A DNA stretch of 64,000 nt from Cytophagales bacterium WSM2-2. GTDB taxonomy: Bacteria > Bacteroidota > Bacteroidia > Cytophagales > Cyclobacteriaceae. How positions within the stretch are numbered: the first letter of the stretch is position 1; every line of letters begins with the position of its first letter. The stretch covers positions 1,054,001 to 1,118,000 of the forward strand of contig BNHL01000001.1 in assembly GCA_015472025.1 (NCBI GenBank), written 5' to 3'. This document shows, piece after piece, positions 1-8,696 of this stretch. Under the pieces are notes generated by a model. The model was not told the origin of the DNA, did not search any database, and saw nothing but the letters and a program-made list of their open reading frames with translations. The position numbers were made by a program, and so were the translations under genes.

Positions 1-370
1 GTAATAATAAGGCAGCATTTAAAATCCGGTGATCAGCTTTGTCTTCGTTGAAAACTTTGTTGGCATCCATCTGCTCCGTGCCACCCGTATCCATGACCAC
101 CTTGAAGTTTCCTTTCCCTTTGCCATTGATCGGATTCCATTGATGTAGCATCTGGTCCTTGGCCAATTTGTCGATGAGACGGATGAACTCGCGTGCTTCA
201 AAGTTTTTAGTGTCGTTACCCTTTTTGAAGTTGTCGAGTTCTTCAAGCACTGTGATCGGGATTCCGATGTCGTGTTCGTCAAAGTTGAGGATGCTGTTGT
301 GTTCGTAAATGATTACCGAGGTGTCAAGGACAAAAATCTTCTTGTCCTTTGCTTTGGGATTTTTCGCCAT
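1..370 (-). CDS. PIN-domain/PhoH-family protein, N-terminal part (runs off the window)
   Basis: The reverse strand reads an open frame from an ATG at 370 to the window edge, 123 codons with no stop. It begins with a basic leader and then FVLDTSVIIYEHNSI, the first strand and first acidic residue of a PIN nuclease domain, followed by GIPITVLEELDNFKKG, the second conserved block of PIN domains fused to PhoH ATPases (YlaK type). Family knowledge: these are cytoplasmic RNA-binding ATPases with an N-terminal PIN domain, total length about 430-460 residues. The PhoH half would lie beyond position 1 and is not visible, so a stand-alone PIN protein is not formally excluded. The leader carries a terminator-like hairpin (see 386-457). 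Confidence 0.75.
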   Translation of the reverse strand, partial: MAKNPKAKDKKIFVLDTSVIIYEHNSILNFDEHDIGIPITVLEELDNFKKGNDTKNFEAREFIRLIDKLAKDQMLHQWNPINGKGKGNFKVVMDTGGTEQMDANKVFNEDKADHRILNAALLL

Positions 371-671
371 TCGATTAGAGGTAGGTTAAAAAAAATCGCG
401 AAGACACGTCCCTCACAATGTTTAAAAAACTTGCAAGTATGGAAACGTTTCTTCGCGTCATTCCTTCTGTTACTTAAAACTAATAAAACCGGAATGAAAA
501 AGGAAAGGTTGGCTTATGATCTTTTCATTAAACTTCGTCAGCGCCAAAAATGGTATCTTCGACCGGCAATCCAAATGAAGATCATGCGACTGACCTCTTT
601 GTGGCCCTCACTGCTATTTGCGCTCAGGCACAAAACAAATATTGATTTCAAACAATTGGAAAATTGATTAC
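371..671. other. Intergenic region between the divergent PIN/PhoH and MazG-like genes
   Basis: About 300 bases with no convincing gene. The half next to the PIN/PhoH start holds the hairpin and T-tract described separately. A 57-codon plus-strand frame from an ATG at 494 to 667 is basic, lacks a recognisable domain and runs straight into the MazG start; I do not call it. Promoters for both flanking genes are expected here but I see no clean TTG-N19-TAnnTTTG match. Confidence 0.5.
386..457 (-). terminator. Hairpin plus U-tract in the leader of the PIN/PhoH gene: attenuator-like terminator
   Basis: Arms 397-409 and 445-457 pair at 12 of 13 positions (CGCGAAG with CTTCGCG at the base). Read on the minus strand the stem is followed at once by eight T residues (388-395) and then by the gene start at 370. 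The 35-nt loop contains a perfect 10-bp palindrome at 429-438. On the plus strand there is no U-tract, so the structure is directional toward the PIN/PhoH gene. Confidence 0.55.
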
Positions 672-1007
672 ATGGAAATAACTATCAACCAGGCTCAACA
701 ACAAGTCGACTCGTGGATAAAGACACATGGCGTACGTTATTTTAATGAATTGACCAATATGGCGCTTCTCTCTGAAGAGGTTGGTGAGCTTGCGAGAATA
801 ATCGCGAGAAGGTATGGCGAGCAATCAGAAAAAGATTCCGACAAGAATAGAGATTTAGGAGATGAAATGGCTGATGTACTCTGGGTTTTAATTTGCCTTG
901 CCAATCAAACAGGTGTCGACCTCACACAAGCCCTTCAAAAGAATTTTGAAAAGAAAACGAACCGAGACAAAGATCGTCACCGTGAAAACCCAAAGCTAAA
1001 AGGCTAA
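672..1007 (+). CDS. MazG-like nucleotide pyrophosphohydrolase
   Basis: 111 residues, the usual length of single-domain MazG-type (all-alpha NTP pyrophosphohydrolase) proteins. The metal-binding pattern is visible: LLSEEVGELA at about residues 32-41 (ExxE) and LGDEMADVLWVL at about 66-77 (ExxD). Such enzymes hydrolyse (d)NTPs to monophosphate and pyrophosphate, commonly as house-cleaning of damaged nucleotides; the true substrate cannot be read from sequence. I chose the ATG at 672, which gives the normal family N-terminus; an upstream in-frame ATG adds a non-conserved leader. The stop overlaps the convergent comB stop by 4 bp. Confidence 0.85.
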   Translation: MEITINQAQQQVDSWIKTHGVRYFNELTNMALLSEEVGELARIIARRYGEQSEKDSDKNRDLGDEMADVLWVLICLANQTGVDLTQALQKNFEKKTNRDKDRHRENPKLKG

Positions 1008-1705
1008 ACTTTTAACACACCATTCTTCAATCTCGGTAGGATGTTGTATTGGTCTGGTGTGACACAAAACTTAATATCATCATGAATGTTGAGTTTATTC
1101 AACCGCCTGACGTGGGATGAAGCGTTGAGAAAATTGACCATATCATTTTTTGCCAGGTTGTAAAGTTGCTGCGCTGCCAGTGGTGCATCACAATCGGGGC
1201 CAAGATAATCTCTGAGTCTTTCCACCACTGCCCCGGCAAAAAGCGTGTCCTCCAGGTTGACGCGTCCCTTCCATCCTGCACAAACAATAAGTGCATTATT
1301 TTCTCCAAGCAGAAGGTACTTGGCAACTGTATTCAGATTCAGAAAAGATCCGATGATGACTTCCTTCGCTTCTTTTGCCTTCTCAATTGCCTGTGTACCA
1401 TTCGTAGTAGTGAAAGCAACTTTCAATCCTCTTACCTGATCGCCCATGTATTCGAAAGGAGAATTGCCTTTGTCAAATCCATCTACCTTTTTTCCATCCC
1501 GTTCACCCGAGATAACATACCCCTTAGTTTTCATACTCCGGCATTCATCCAGGTTGGCTACGGGTGTGATACTCTCTACGCCATGAGCGAAAGCCGTGAC
1601 CATGCACGATGTCGCGCGCAAGATATCCACAACAACTACGGTCTTGTCACGCACATCATAGAGGTGCATCAATTCAGGACTCAGACAGACGTCAATAGTT
1701 TTCAT
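1004..1705 (-). CDS. comB: 2-phosphosulfolactate phosphatase family protein (ComB)
   Basis: 233 residues, matching ComB length. Characteristic segments are VVVDILRATSCMVTAFAHGV near residues 25-44, the GERDG loop near 67, FTTTNGTQAI near 98-107 and CAGWKGRVNLEDTLFAGAVV near 142-161. ComB dephosphorylates 2-phosphosulfolactate to sulfolactate in archaeal coenzyme M synthesis, and homologues are widespread in bacteria that make no coenzyme M. No other sulfolactate or coenzyme M gene is in this window. It lies 63 bp downstream of gcvT on the same strand and could be cotranscribed with it. The role in Bacteroidota is open; a link to sulfonate metabolism or sulfonolipid precursors is only an inference. 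Confidence 0.85.
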   Translation of the reverse strand: MKTIDVCLSPELMHLYDVRDKTVVVVDILRATSCMVTAFAHGVESITPVANLDECRSMKTKGYVISGERDGKKVDGFDKGNSPFEYMGDQVRGLKVAFTTTNGTQAIEKAKEAKEVIIGSFLNLNTVAKYLLLGENNALIVCAGWKGRVNLEDTLFAGAVVERLRDYLGPDCDAPLAAQQLYNLAKNDMVNFLNASSHVRRLNKLNIHDDIKFCVTPDQYNILPRLKNGVLKV

Positions 1706-1768
1706 AAAATGATCCGGTGATGAAATAATTCGTTTGAAGAGGTGATGCGCATGACCACCGCTTCCGAA

Positions 1769-2854
1769 TCAATTGATTAACGGGAGCTTACTTACTTTGG
1801 CTTTCAGTCCTTTTCCCCTTACATCAATGAAGATTTCTGAGTCAACGGCAGCATGTGAAGTCGTGACATAACCAAGCCCGATCCCGATGCCAAGCACCGG
1901 TGACATTGTGCCTGAGGTAACTTTACCGATGGTATTTCCCTGGCTGTCCTTGATCTGATAATCGTGGCGTGGAATTCCTTTGTCAACCATTTTAAAGCCG
2001 ACCAATTTCTTCTTCGCTCCTTCCTCCTTCAGTTTCTTAATCGCGCTGCTGTTGGTAAACTCTTTTGTGAATTTAGTTATCCATGCCAGTCCGCCCTCAA
2101 TAGGTGAAGTAGTATCGTCAATATCGTTGCCATACAGGCAGAAACCCATTTCCAACCGAAGTGTGTCGCGTGCACCCAATCCGATGGGTTTAATATTCTC
2201 ATTCTTCCCTGCTTCAAAAATGGCATTCCACACTTTCTCAGCTGAATTCTTATTGACATAGATTTCAAAGCCACCTGCTCCGGTGTAGCCTGTATTACTC
2301 ATGATCACGTCCTTTTCACCGGCAAATTCACCAATGGCAAAACTATAGTACTTAATCGAAGACAAATCAGTCTTGGTCAATTTTTGCAAAACAGAAACTG
2401 CTTTGGGCCCTTGAACTGCAAACAAGCAGATGTCATCGGAAATATTCTTCATGACAGCTCCCTTGGAGTTGAATTTTGAAATCCAATTCCAATCTTTTTC
2501 GATATTGGAGGCGTTCACCACCAGCAGGTAATCGTTGTCCTTGATTTTATATACGAGCAGGTCGTCCACAATCCCACCTGTTTCATTGGGAAGACAGGAG
2601 TACTGTGCCTGTCCGTCAACGAGCTTTGAGGCATCATTGCTCGTGACTCGCTGAATTAAATCCAGGGCGTTAGGCCCTTCGATTTTAAATTCCCCCATGT
2701 GCGATACGTCAAAAACGCCAACGCCATTGCGTACAGTCATGTGCTCTTCAATATCCGAAGAGTAGCGGACTGGCATGTTGTAGCCGGCAAACGGCACCAT
2801 TTTCGCGCCTAGTTTTTCATGTACATGATTGAGAGGGACAAATTTCAGTTCCAT
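1769..2854 (-). CDS. gcvT: Glycine cleavage system T protein (aminomethyltransferase)
   Basis: 361 residues, full length for GcvT. It transfers the methylene group from the aminomethyl-lipoyl arm of H protein to tetrahydrofolate, releasing ammonia, in the cytoplasmic glycine cleavage complex. Conserved segments are [11 protein letters not shown] (46-56), [10 protein letters not shown] (93-102, holding the catalytic Asp), [15 protein letters not shown] and [21 protein letters not shown] protein and lipoyl synthase are encoded at the other end of the window, not in operon. A promoter with a palindrome just upstream lies at 2888-2937. Confidence 0.95.
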   Translation of the reverse strand: MELKFVPLNHVHEKLGAKMVPFAGYNMPVRYSSDIEEHMTVRNGVGVFDVSHMGEFKIEGPNALDLIQRVTSNDASKLVDGQAQYSCLPNETGGIVDDLLVYKIKDNDYLLVVNASNIEKDWNWISKFNSKGAVMKNISDDICLFAVQGPKAVSVLQKLTKTDLSSIKYYSFAIGEFAGEKDVIMSNTGYTGAGGFEIYVNKNSAEKVWNAIFEAGKNENIKPIGLGARDTLRLEMGFCLYGNDIDDTTSPIEGGLAWITKFTKEFTNSSAIKKLKEEGAKKKLVGFKMVDKGIPRHDYQIKDSQGNTIGKVTSGTMSPVLGIGIGLGYVTTSHAAVDSEIFIDVRGKGLKAKVSKLPLIN

Positions 2855-2887
2855 TGTATAAATGAATTAGTGATTCAAAATGAATCG

Positions 2888-2917
2888 CAAAGATGTCGAA
2901 TATTTTGGGTGTAGCAA
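2888..2917 (-). promoter_or_regulatory. Promoter of gcvT (Bacteroidota type)
   Basis: On the minus strand TTG (2915-2917), a 19-base spacer and CATCTTTG (2888-2895). This differs from the Bacteroidota consensus TTG-N19-TAnnTTTG only at the first base of the -7 box. The predicted start point lies about 25-30 bases before the gcvT ATG. Confidence 0.55.
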
Positions 2918-2921
2918 GAAC

Positions 2922-2937
2922 AGTTTAGTACTAAACT
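2922..2937. repeat. Perfect 16-bp palindrome upstream of the gcvT promoter
   Basis: AGTTTAGTACTAAACT is its own reverse complement. It sits 4 bp upstream of the proposed -33 TTG of gcvT, a position typical for an activator or repressor operator. No T-tract follows in either direction, so it is not an obvious terminator. Confidence 0.45.
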
Positions 2938-2973
2938 TGGCTGGATGTAAAATAGAAAGAGCTGGCTGGCACT

Positions 2974-5940
2974 TCATTGTCTTACTCCTATGAAATCAGA
3001 GTTAGCTGTCACGAATTTTTTGAAAGAAGCCTCTGGCATCAATTTCCTTAGTCTATTCAATGAATTTTGTGCTTCGTTTTCAAAACCAAGAGTAGTTGCC
3101 ATGAGTACATGTTGTTTCAGGTATTTTACTGAATTCGGTTTTGCCGAAAGTCCCTCCACGAGTGTTGAAAAATTCTTAAGCTGATCAAATGAACCAGCAG
3201 AAAAATAACGAATAGCGGCAATCAGCCCGTCTTCGAACTGATAGTTGGCCTGAGCCAGGTATCCAAATTTCTGTTGCGCTGCAGCCTGATCCCCACTCTG
3301 CACCGCTAATATCGCTTCATAATAAATTCTTAAGTTGAAAGGCAGCTCGGCAGAAGTAAGAGTCCTTTGAATGAATTGCCAATTTTCATCCTCTACTGCC
3401 AACCTCATTTTTAAATTGACAATTTGATCGTTCAGATTTTTGGTATAAACTTTATCAACCAAACTCAGCAAGTTTTTAGCTTCATTAACTTCATCGATCG
3501 TCATCCATTTTTTACACCGGTCGATGATCGCTTGTACCCGGAGGTGCTCATCTCCGATCTCATCTGCGACCTTCAAAAATGATGTTCTATCGTTCAATTG
3601 AATTTTATAACGGCAGTACAAGTATTTTTCATCATTTGAAAGCGCATTTGTCTGCCCTGGTTTTGCAGACAAAACCTTCTTCATTTTTCCTGCAAAGGCT
3701 GCTATGTTTTTATCCCTCGACTTGGCCAGGCTATCCCAACTTATCGTTGCCTTAGCAAGGCTGTCTGCTTCGGTCTCTGCGATCGCCTGGTAATAAAGGG
3801 CACGAGGTTGTGATTTTTCTGCTACTGCTTTTAAATAGCTGGAGGCCACAGCAGCGTTGTCTTGCTCGAGCAACCACAACCCAATCAATGAAAAATAATC
3901 GGAGTTGCCGGAGAACGCAATTTCGCGAACCGTCTTCAATGCTTCACTAACAAGCCCACGGGCATACATGGCATGAGCTGAAGCGATCATCAATTGCTCC
4001 GAAAAGGGTTCGTTGACTTCTTTGCGTGATAATGCCAGCGCTTTCCTCGCCAATATTGTGTCGGCATTAGCTCTCTGATTCAGCAGGTAGTTGCACAGAT
4101 TCATCGAAGTATACACGTTCAACGAAGTGTCGTTCGGGTAGAGATCAATAGCCATTATTTTTTGTCCTGATAAATTGGCTTGAGCCAGTTCATTCACCGT
4201 TTGACCACTCTCCCATGAGAAAGTTGAAAAGGAAGTATCAACAGCATTAAATTGAGCTGAAGCTGCCGCCATGTTTGTTAACGCAGCCTTCGATGCTCCT
4301 CCTGATTCTGCTGCTCTCATTAAAAAATAAAACGCAGAGTCCTTTTGTTTTAATCTTAGGAAAGAAAGTCCTGCTGCATTTTGCAATTCACCACTTGATG
4401 GAAATTTTTTCTTTCCTTCATCCAATGTGAGTGCTGCTTCCAGTAAATCTCCCTGACGGGAAAATATTCCGGCGAGATTCAGGTAAAGTGCCGGGCTCGG
4501 TGTCCACTCGATCGCCTTCTCATACTCCTGACGTTCTTTGGAGGAGTCTGATCTCCTCGCGTGGATCGTAGCCAAGCCGTAGTGCGCATGCTGGTTTTGA
4601 TTTCTGAACAGAAGCGACCTCTGGTAATAAGATTCAGCCAGTGCGTCATCCTTACCAGCGAGACTGATATCGCCTTTCACCAAATAGAAAGTGCCAGCCA
4701 TTTGGTTGAGGTAAGTTTTCCACGAAGTAGCCCACGAAATAGCTGCAAATGTGGCGATCACAGCCATGAGCCTGAATGTGAAATACGGCATTGTTTCCGG
4801 TTTGTATAGCACCTTATGTACCGGAAGGTTTTGGACGAGCATGGGTGCAAAATTGGCTACCACGTACAGTACGAAAATCAATCCGCCACCAAAGTGCGCG
4901 GCTACAATCAGATCTTCGAGCGCATCCATCATCATATCACTGGAAGAAGATGCGAAATACGTCAATGCTCCCATCGCGATAAGTGCAACAGAAACAAAAA
5001 AGTAAATGCGGAGTGGCTCTTCGTTTAAAATATTCTCATGAATGGCTTCGCGGTTGCGAAAGCCCCAGACACCAAGTACTGCTGAAATCGTCAAAAGGAA
5101 AAAAGGGCTTACAGAAAAAAAACTCCATTCGATGATTCCCATCTTGGAGGCGAACATCAGGAACAGGTTGAAAAGATAGACTGATGTTAAAACCAGAAAA
5201 TGCCGCAGGCTCTTCCCGGATTTTACACTCTTCGTGATGATCGAAACAAATACCGCAACTATTTCATGCGACACCATAAGAATAAAAATCACAGTAAGGG
5301 CAATGCCCGCGAGAAAGCCATTGGACGCGATAAAAAGCAGGGGAGCTGTTACTTTGGAGAAGAAGCAGCAAATAACGCCCGTCACTAAAGTCAATAGTGA
5401 GAAAATAATCAGACGCTGGCTGAACGATATATACGACCTAAAGGCATGTAAATAAAAGGCTGTGCCTCCAAAAATCAGGATACACAGAATTGTCATTAGT
5501 TTATCCGGCAGGCCGAAGACCTGAAGACCATCGATTTGAAGGCTCGCCAAAAACAGAATTGTAATTCCCATGGATATTAAAAACCTGAAACGGCTTAGCA
5601 CAGTCGTAATACTGATGAAGAATACGAAACCAATAATCAGTGTCGCCAGAAAAAAATACGCTGCCAAAATATTAGGCTGCAGGTGACTTGCGAAGATGTA
5701 TTCAAAGACCAAATAACTGTCGGCAGGAATGGAAATATTGAAAAGCCCCACGGAAAAAGAATGCGAGGTAGATTCAATCGACTGAATCTGCTGAAAATTC
5801 TCGTAAGTAATAACCGGGGCGGGAGAAGCAAAATAGCCCTTCCAAAACAGGAGTAGCGTAATCAGCAAGCCAACCGACAAAAGCCAAAATAAAACCTGAT
5901 ATGATTTTGACCAATACTTCCAGAATCGTAGCGACAGCAT
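2974..5940 (-). CDS. Large polytopic membrane protein with C-terminal TPR region
   Basis: 988 residues, function not recognised. The first ~430 residues are very hydrophobic and appear to form about ten or more membrane helices, beginning with one at about residues 16-34. After a final helix near residue 410 (FRLMAVIATFAAISW) the protein becomes soluble and repetitive: AESYYQRSLLFRNQNQHAHY, RQEYEKAIEWTPSPALYLNL and AALTLDEGKKKFPSSGELQN are successive TPR-like helix pairs, and helical repeats appear to continue to the C-terminus. It heads a leftward block 49 bp downstream of plsC. A scaffold joining membrane and soluble partners is a reasonable guess, but no catalytic motif is visible. Confidence 0.75.
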   Translation of the reverse strand: MLSLRFWKYWSKSYQVLFWLLSVGLLITLLLFWKGYFASPAPVITYENFQQIQSIESTSHSFSVGLFNISIPADSYLVFEYIFASHLQPNILAAYFFLATLIIGFVFFISITTVLSRFRFLISMGITILFLASLQIDGLQVFGLPDKLMTILCILIFGGTAFYLHAFRSYISFSQRLIIFSLLTLVTGVICCFFSKVTAPLLFIASNGFLAGIALTVIFILMVSHEIVAVFVSIITKSVKSGKSLRHFLVLTSVYLFNLFLMFASKMGIIEWSFFSVSPFFLLTISAVLGVWGFRNREAIHENILNEEPLRIYFFVSVALIAMGALTYFASSSSDMMMDALEDLIVAAHFGGGLIFVLYVVANFAPMLVQNLPVHKVLYKPETMPYFTFRLMAVIATFAAISWATSWKTYLNQMAGTFYLVKGDISLAGKDDALAESYYQRSLLFRNQNQHAHYGLATIHARRSDSSKERQEYEKAIEWTPSPALYLNLAGIFSRQGDLLEAALTLDEGKKKFPSSGELQNAAGLSFLRLKQKDSAFYFLMRAAESGGASKAALTNMAAASAQFNAVDTSFSTFSWESGQTVNELAQANLSGQKIMAIDLYPNDTSLNVYTSMNLCNYLLNQRANADTILARKALALSRKEVNEPFSEQLMIASAHAMYARGLVSEALKTVREIAFSGNSDYFSLIGLWLLEQDNAAVASSYLKAVAEKSQPRALYYQAIAETEADSLAKATISWDSLAKSRDKNIAAFAGKMKKVLSAKPGQTNALSNDEKYLYCRYKIQLNDRTSFLKVADEIGDEHLRVQAIIDRCKKWMTIDEVNEAKNLLSLVDKVYTKNLNDQIVNLKMRLAVEDENWQFIQRTLTSAELPFNLRIYYEAILAVQSGDQAAAQQKFGYLAQANYQFEDGLIAAIRYFSAGSFDQLKNFSTLVEGLSAKPNSVKYLKQHVLMATTLGFENEAQNSLNRLRKLMPEASFKKFVTANSDFIGVRQ

Positions 5941-5988
5941 GAGGGAAAAATTTAGGCGTGAAGATAAAATTTAAATCAGAACGAACGA

Positions 5989-6717
5989 TTATCCGTTTTG
6001 TTTCTTCAGCTCGGATTCAATTATTTGAAAAGTCTTTGCCTTGAGATGACTAACATCATCCAGGGTCATACCCGTGGTTTCAATGGGCTCATGGAGTAGC
6101 ATTTTCACTTTTCCCCAATGCAATTGCATTGGTATTGCATCAGGAAGTATCAACCAGTTATGCGGGATCGTTACAGGTACAATGGGAATCTGTTTTTCAA
6201 TAGCTGTGCGAAAAGCCCCGTCTTTGAAAGGAACCATTTGAGGCGCTGCCTTTGTAGCCATCCCTCCCTCCGGATAGATGACCAGGCTCTTCCCTTCATC
6301 GATGGCCTTCATTGAGGCGATCATCGTATTTCCACGACTGCGAAGACTTTCACGATCAACTGTGATGTGCAATCTCCGGTACATAAATCCGAACAGCGGG
6401 ACCTTCTCCATGGCACTCTTCCCAACAAAAATGGTGTTTACCGGATTCAGGCCCATCGTTGGTATATCCAGGTAAGAAAAGTGATTCGAGCAGAAGATGT
6501 AGTTCTTTTTCCTATCCAGTCGTTTTTTCTCTTCCACTTGAAAAGGAATAAAAATGAAAATGAAAAGAAGTTTTGCCCACCATCGGTTGATGATACCTGT
6601 CAGTCGGAATAGCGAAGGGAATAAAATAGGAACAAGCAAAAATGGAAAAAGCACGATAAAGAGAATTGTAAAGACGAGCACTGCATAGTATGTGTGCAGG
6701 GTGCGAATGGCATTCAT
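5989..6717 (-). CDS. 1-acyl-sn-glycerol-3-phosphate acyltransferase family protein (PlsC-like)
   Basis: 242 residues, normal for PlsC. The acyltransferase signature is complete: NHFSYLDIP (NHxxxxD catalytic motif, about residues 78-86), a second block GKSAMEKVPLFGFMYRR and VIYPEGGMATKAA (EGG/EGT motif). An N-terminal hydrophobic segment of about 30 residues anchors it in the inner membrane. The family acylates lysophosphatidate, or related lysolipids, in membrane lipid synthesis. A second, diverged paralogue is at 50911-51648. Ten bp separate it from the upstream M24 peptidase, so the two are probably cotranscribed. Confidence 0.9.
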   Translation of the reverse strand: MNAIRTLHTYYAVLVFTILFIVLFPFLLVPILFPSLFRLTGIINRWWAKLLFIFIFIPFQVEEKKRLDRKKNYIFCSNHFSYLDIPTMGLNPVNTIFVGKSAMEKVPLFGFMYRRLHITVDRESLRSRGNTMIASMKAIDEGKSLVIYPEGGMATKAAPQMVPFKDGAFRTAIEKQIPIVPVTIPHNWLILPDAIPMQLHWGKVKMLLHEPIETTGMTLDDVSHLKAKTFQIIESELKKQNG

Positions 6718-6726
6718 ACTTGCATT

Positions 6727-8043
6727 CTATTTCTGACGAGGTATAGTCATTATTTCGGTTTGCCTTCCGTCTATAAATCGGAAGCCATTCTCATCGAAAT
6801 AGCCGTCCTCTTCAAGCATGATACGTACTTCTTTTTTCCATTCAATCACATAGACGGTTGCGTTGAGTTCGATGGAATATGCCGTTCTGTAATGCATCGG
6901 GTAATCTCCGGTTTTAGGAACTCCGCTCTGCATGTCCCACATTCCGATGGTTGTGCCACTCGCATGCCCATGAAACCCGATTGGGTGTGTATAGATGGAT
7001 GGAGTGATCCCCTGATCAATTGCCTGTTTCCGGGAATCCGCAAGAATCTGATTCCCGGTTTTCCCTTCTTTAAAATTACCGACTAGAATATCCTGCAGTT
7101 TATTGGCGCGCTTAAACGCGTTGGTTAAATAGTCAGGAACTGTTGTTTCTCCTGGTTTCAAAACATAAGCGTGCTGTTGTGTGTCGGTATTCAATCGCAG
7201 GTATGTAATCCCAAAATCCACGTGCAATAAATCGCCAGGCTGAATGACCAGCGGTTGAGGGAGACCAGCAATTGCTTCCTCGGTAATATTGCGTTGGATT
7301 GAAACGGATGGATGAAACCATGTATCGAGTCCGAGTTTTTTAATTCTGTCTCGATACCACCACACAACATCTTCACTCGTTGTTATTCCTGGCTGAATTA
7401 CTTTTTCAGAGAAACCCTGAGCGATAATCTGATGTGCGATCCGGCAAATTTGCGGATATAATGTCATCTCTTTCTCAGATCTTGTTTCAAGCCATGCCAC
7501 GCTCAGATTTTGCGCACTGGTCACATGTGAATGCAGCCGCTTCGGCAATTTTTCTAAAAACTTTTCAAAGTCACTAGCTGTAAGTCCATCGGCATGACCA
7601 TAGGCATCCGCTTTATTAATTCCAATTTTTTTTGGATTACGCTCATCGATCAGCCTGGCAAGTTGCACCCACTGATCGACATTGGCAGCCGGGTCCCAGG
7701 CTTTCTTAAAAATTTTCCCAACGTCATAGCGGGCCACTGCTAAAAATTCCACGTCCCGGCCAGCGCCCGGATCAAAGACGATTAGCATGGTGGTTCTTCT
7801 TGCGGCAAGCCAGGTGGCGGGCAGCATGGTTCTCAACACGGGGTCTTCATTATTTTCACGAGAAATCATCACCCACAAATCAATTCCTTCCCTTCTCATT
7901 AATGCAGGCAACACATTGCGCAATCGATCCTCCGTCAGTTCATCAATCACACGAGCCTGGTCACGTTGAGAAAGTATAGCGGTCTGCTGACCCTCTGCGA
8001 GGCAACAAATGAATAAGAGAATAACGCCCAAAGTCTTTTTCAT
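6727..8043 (-). CDS. Exported M24-family metallopeptidase (Xaa-Pro peptidase-like)
   Basis: 438 residues. A signal peptide of about 18 residues ends near EGQQ, so the product is exported. The pita-bread metal ligands are present: DLLHVDFGITY (Asp), NTDTQQHAYV (Asp), HPIGFHGHASG (His) and YSIELNATVYV (Glu), with a late Glu in MLEEDGYFDENG. The N-terminal half (DLWVMISRENNEDP) matches the creatinase/prolidase N-terminal domain. It should cleave peptides, probably with proline at the second position. It is followed by plsC on the same strand, and the small barrel gene lies 8 bp upstream. Confidence 0.85.
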   Translation of the reverse strand: MKKTLGVILLFICCLAEGQQTAILSQRDQARVIDELTEDRLRNVLPALMRREGIDLWVMISRENNEDPVLRTMLPATWLAARRTTMLIVFDPGAGRDVEFLAVARYDVGKIFKKAWDPAANVDQWVQLARLIDERNPKKIGINKADAYGHADGLTASDFEKFLEKLPKRLHSHVTSAQNLSVAWLETRSEKEMTLYPQICRIAHQIIAQGFSEKVIQPGITTSEDVVWWYRDRIKKLGLDTWFHPSVSIQRNITEEAIAGLPQPLVIQPGDLLHVDFGITYLRLNTDTQQHAYVLKPGETTVPDYLTNAFKRANKLQDILVGNFKEGKTGNQILADSRKQAIDQGITPSIYTHPIGFHGHASGTTIGMWDMQSGVPKTGDYPMHYRTAYSIELNATVYVIEWKKEVRIMLEEDGYFDENGFRFIDGRQTEIMTIPRQK

Positions 8044-8051
8044 GAGGCTGA

Positions 8052-8696
8052 TTAAAATCGATAAAAAACGAAGACGCCTACGGCTGAAGCAGAATTAGCC
8101 GTAACATTATTGTTGGAGTAGCTCTGCGTAGCCGTAGTTACACCGGAGGTTATCACATCTACCCTGTTAGTCTGATGAAAGTAGTTAACACTTAAGTTGG
8201 CTTCTGTAGTAACATATAGCCTCTCGGTAATGATAAATCGAACCCCCGCGAACGGAATGAGCGAAGCGCCAACCGAATTGATTTGTTGACGCGAGGTTTG
8301 AATATCATTTGTATAGCCATCGAGTGAATTGAGTGCAATATTTCCGCGGATGTCCAAGCCATGATACCAAATCCATTTCTTACCAAGAACATGCTGCCAC
8401 TCCTTTCCAATTCCGGGGTTGCAGGTCAGGGCGTTCTGAATAGTGTAGGTCGTTGATGTTCCTGTACGTGAATTAAAGCTCGCATTAAACTGAATGCCAA
8501 ACCGTAGTGCTTTAGCGGTGGCGATTTGCCGTTTATAAACAAAATTATACAAGCCTCCGCTCGTGTTTACCAAGCCATTGAAAACAATATTGGTATTAAA
8601 GCCCAGATCGCTTTTTACTTCTCTCGAAGAATTCTGCGCCCTGATGTTGATTGCAACAACGCTGAAGGCCACAAGTAAAATTCCTTTTTTCATCAT
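8052..8696 (-). CDS. Small outer-membrane beta-barrel protein, unknown function
   Basis: 214 residues. A signal peptide (MMKKGILLVAFSVVAINIRAQ) is followed by alternating hydrophobic and polar strands such as LRFGIQFNASFNSRTG, RFIITERLYVTTEANLSVNYF and a C-terminal VGVFVFYRF, which ends in Phe as outer-membrane barrels do. No enzymatic motif. The start overlaps the thioesterase stop by 4 bp (ATGA), showing translational coupling to the upstream gene. Likely an eight-stranded barrel, but this is a pattern call only. Confidence 0.7.
   Translation of the reverse strand: MMKKGILLVAFSVVAINIRAQNSSREVKSDLGFNTNIVFNGLVNTSGGLYNFVYKRQIATAKALRFGIQFNASFNSRTGTSTTYTIQNALTCNPGIGKEWQHVLGKKWIWYHGLDIRGNIALNSLDGYTNDIQTSRQQINSVGASLIPFAGVRFIITERLYVTTEANLSVNYFHQTNRVDVITSGVTTATQSYSNNNVTANSASAVGVFVFYRF

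Noticed and set aside
494-667. 57-codon plus-strand frame between the PIN/PhoH and MazG-like genes
   Set aside because: No recognisable domain, no ribosome-binding or promoter support, and it ends five bases before the MazG start; likely chance.
1166-1720. 184-codon open frame antisense to comB
   Set aside because: Shadow of the well-supported comB reading frame.
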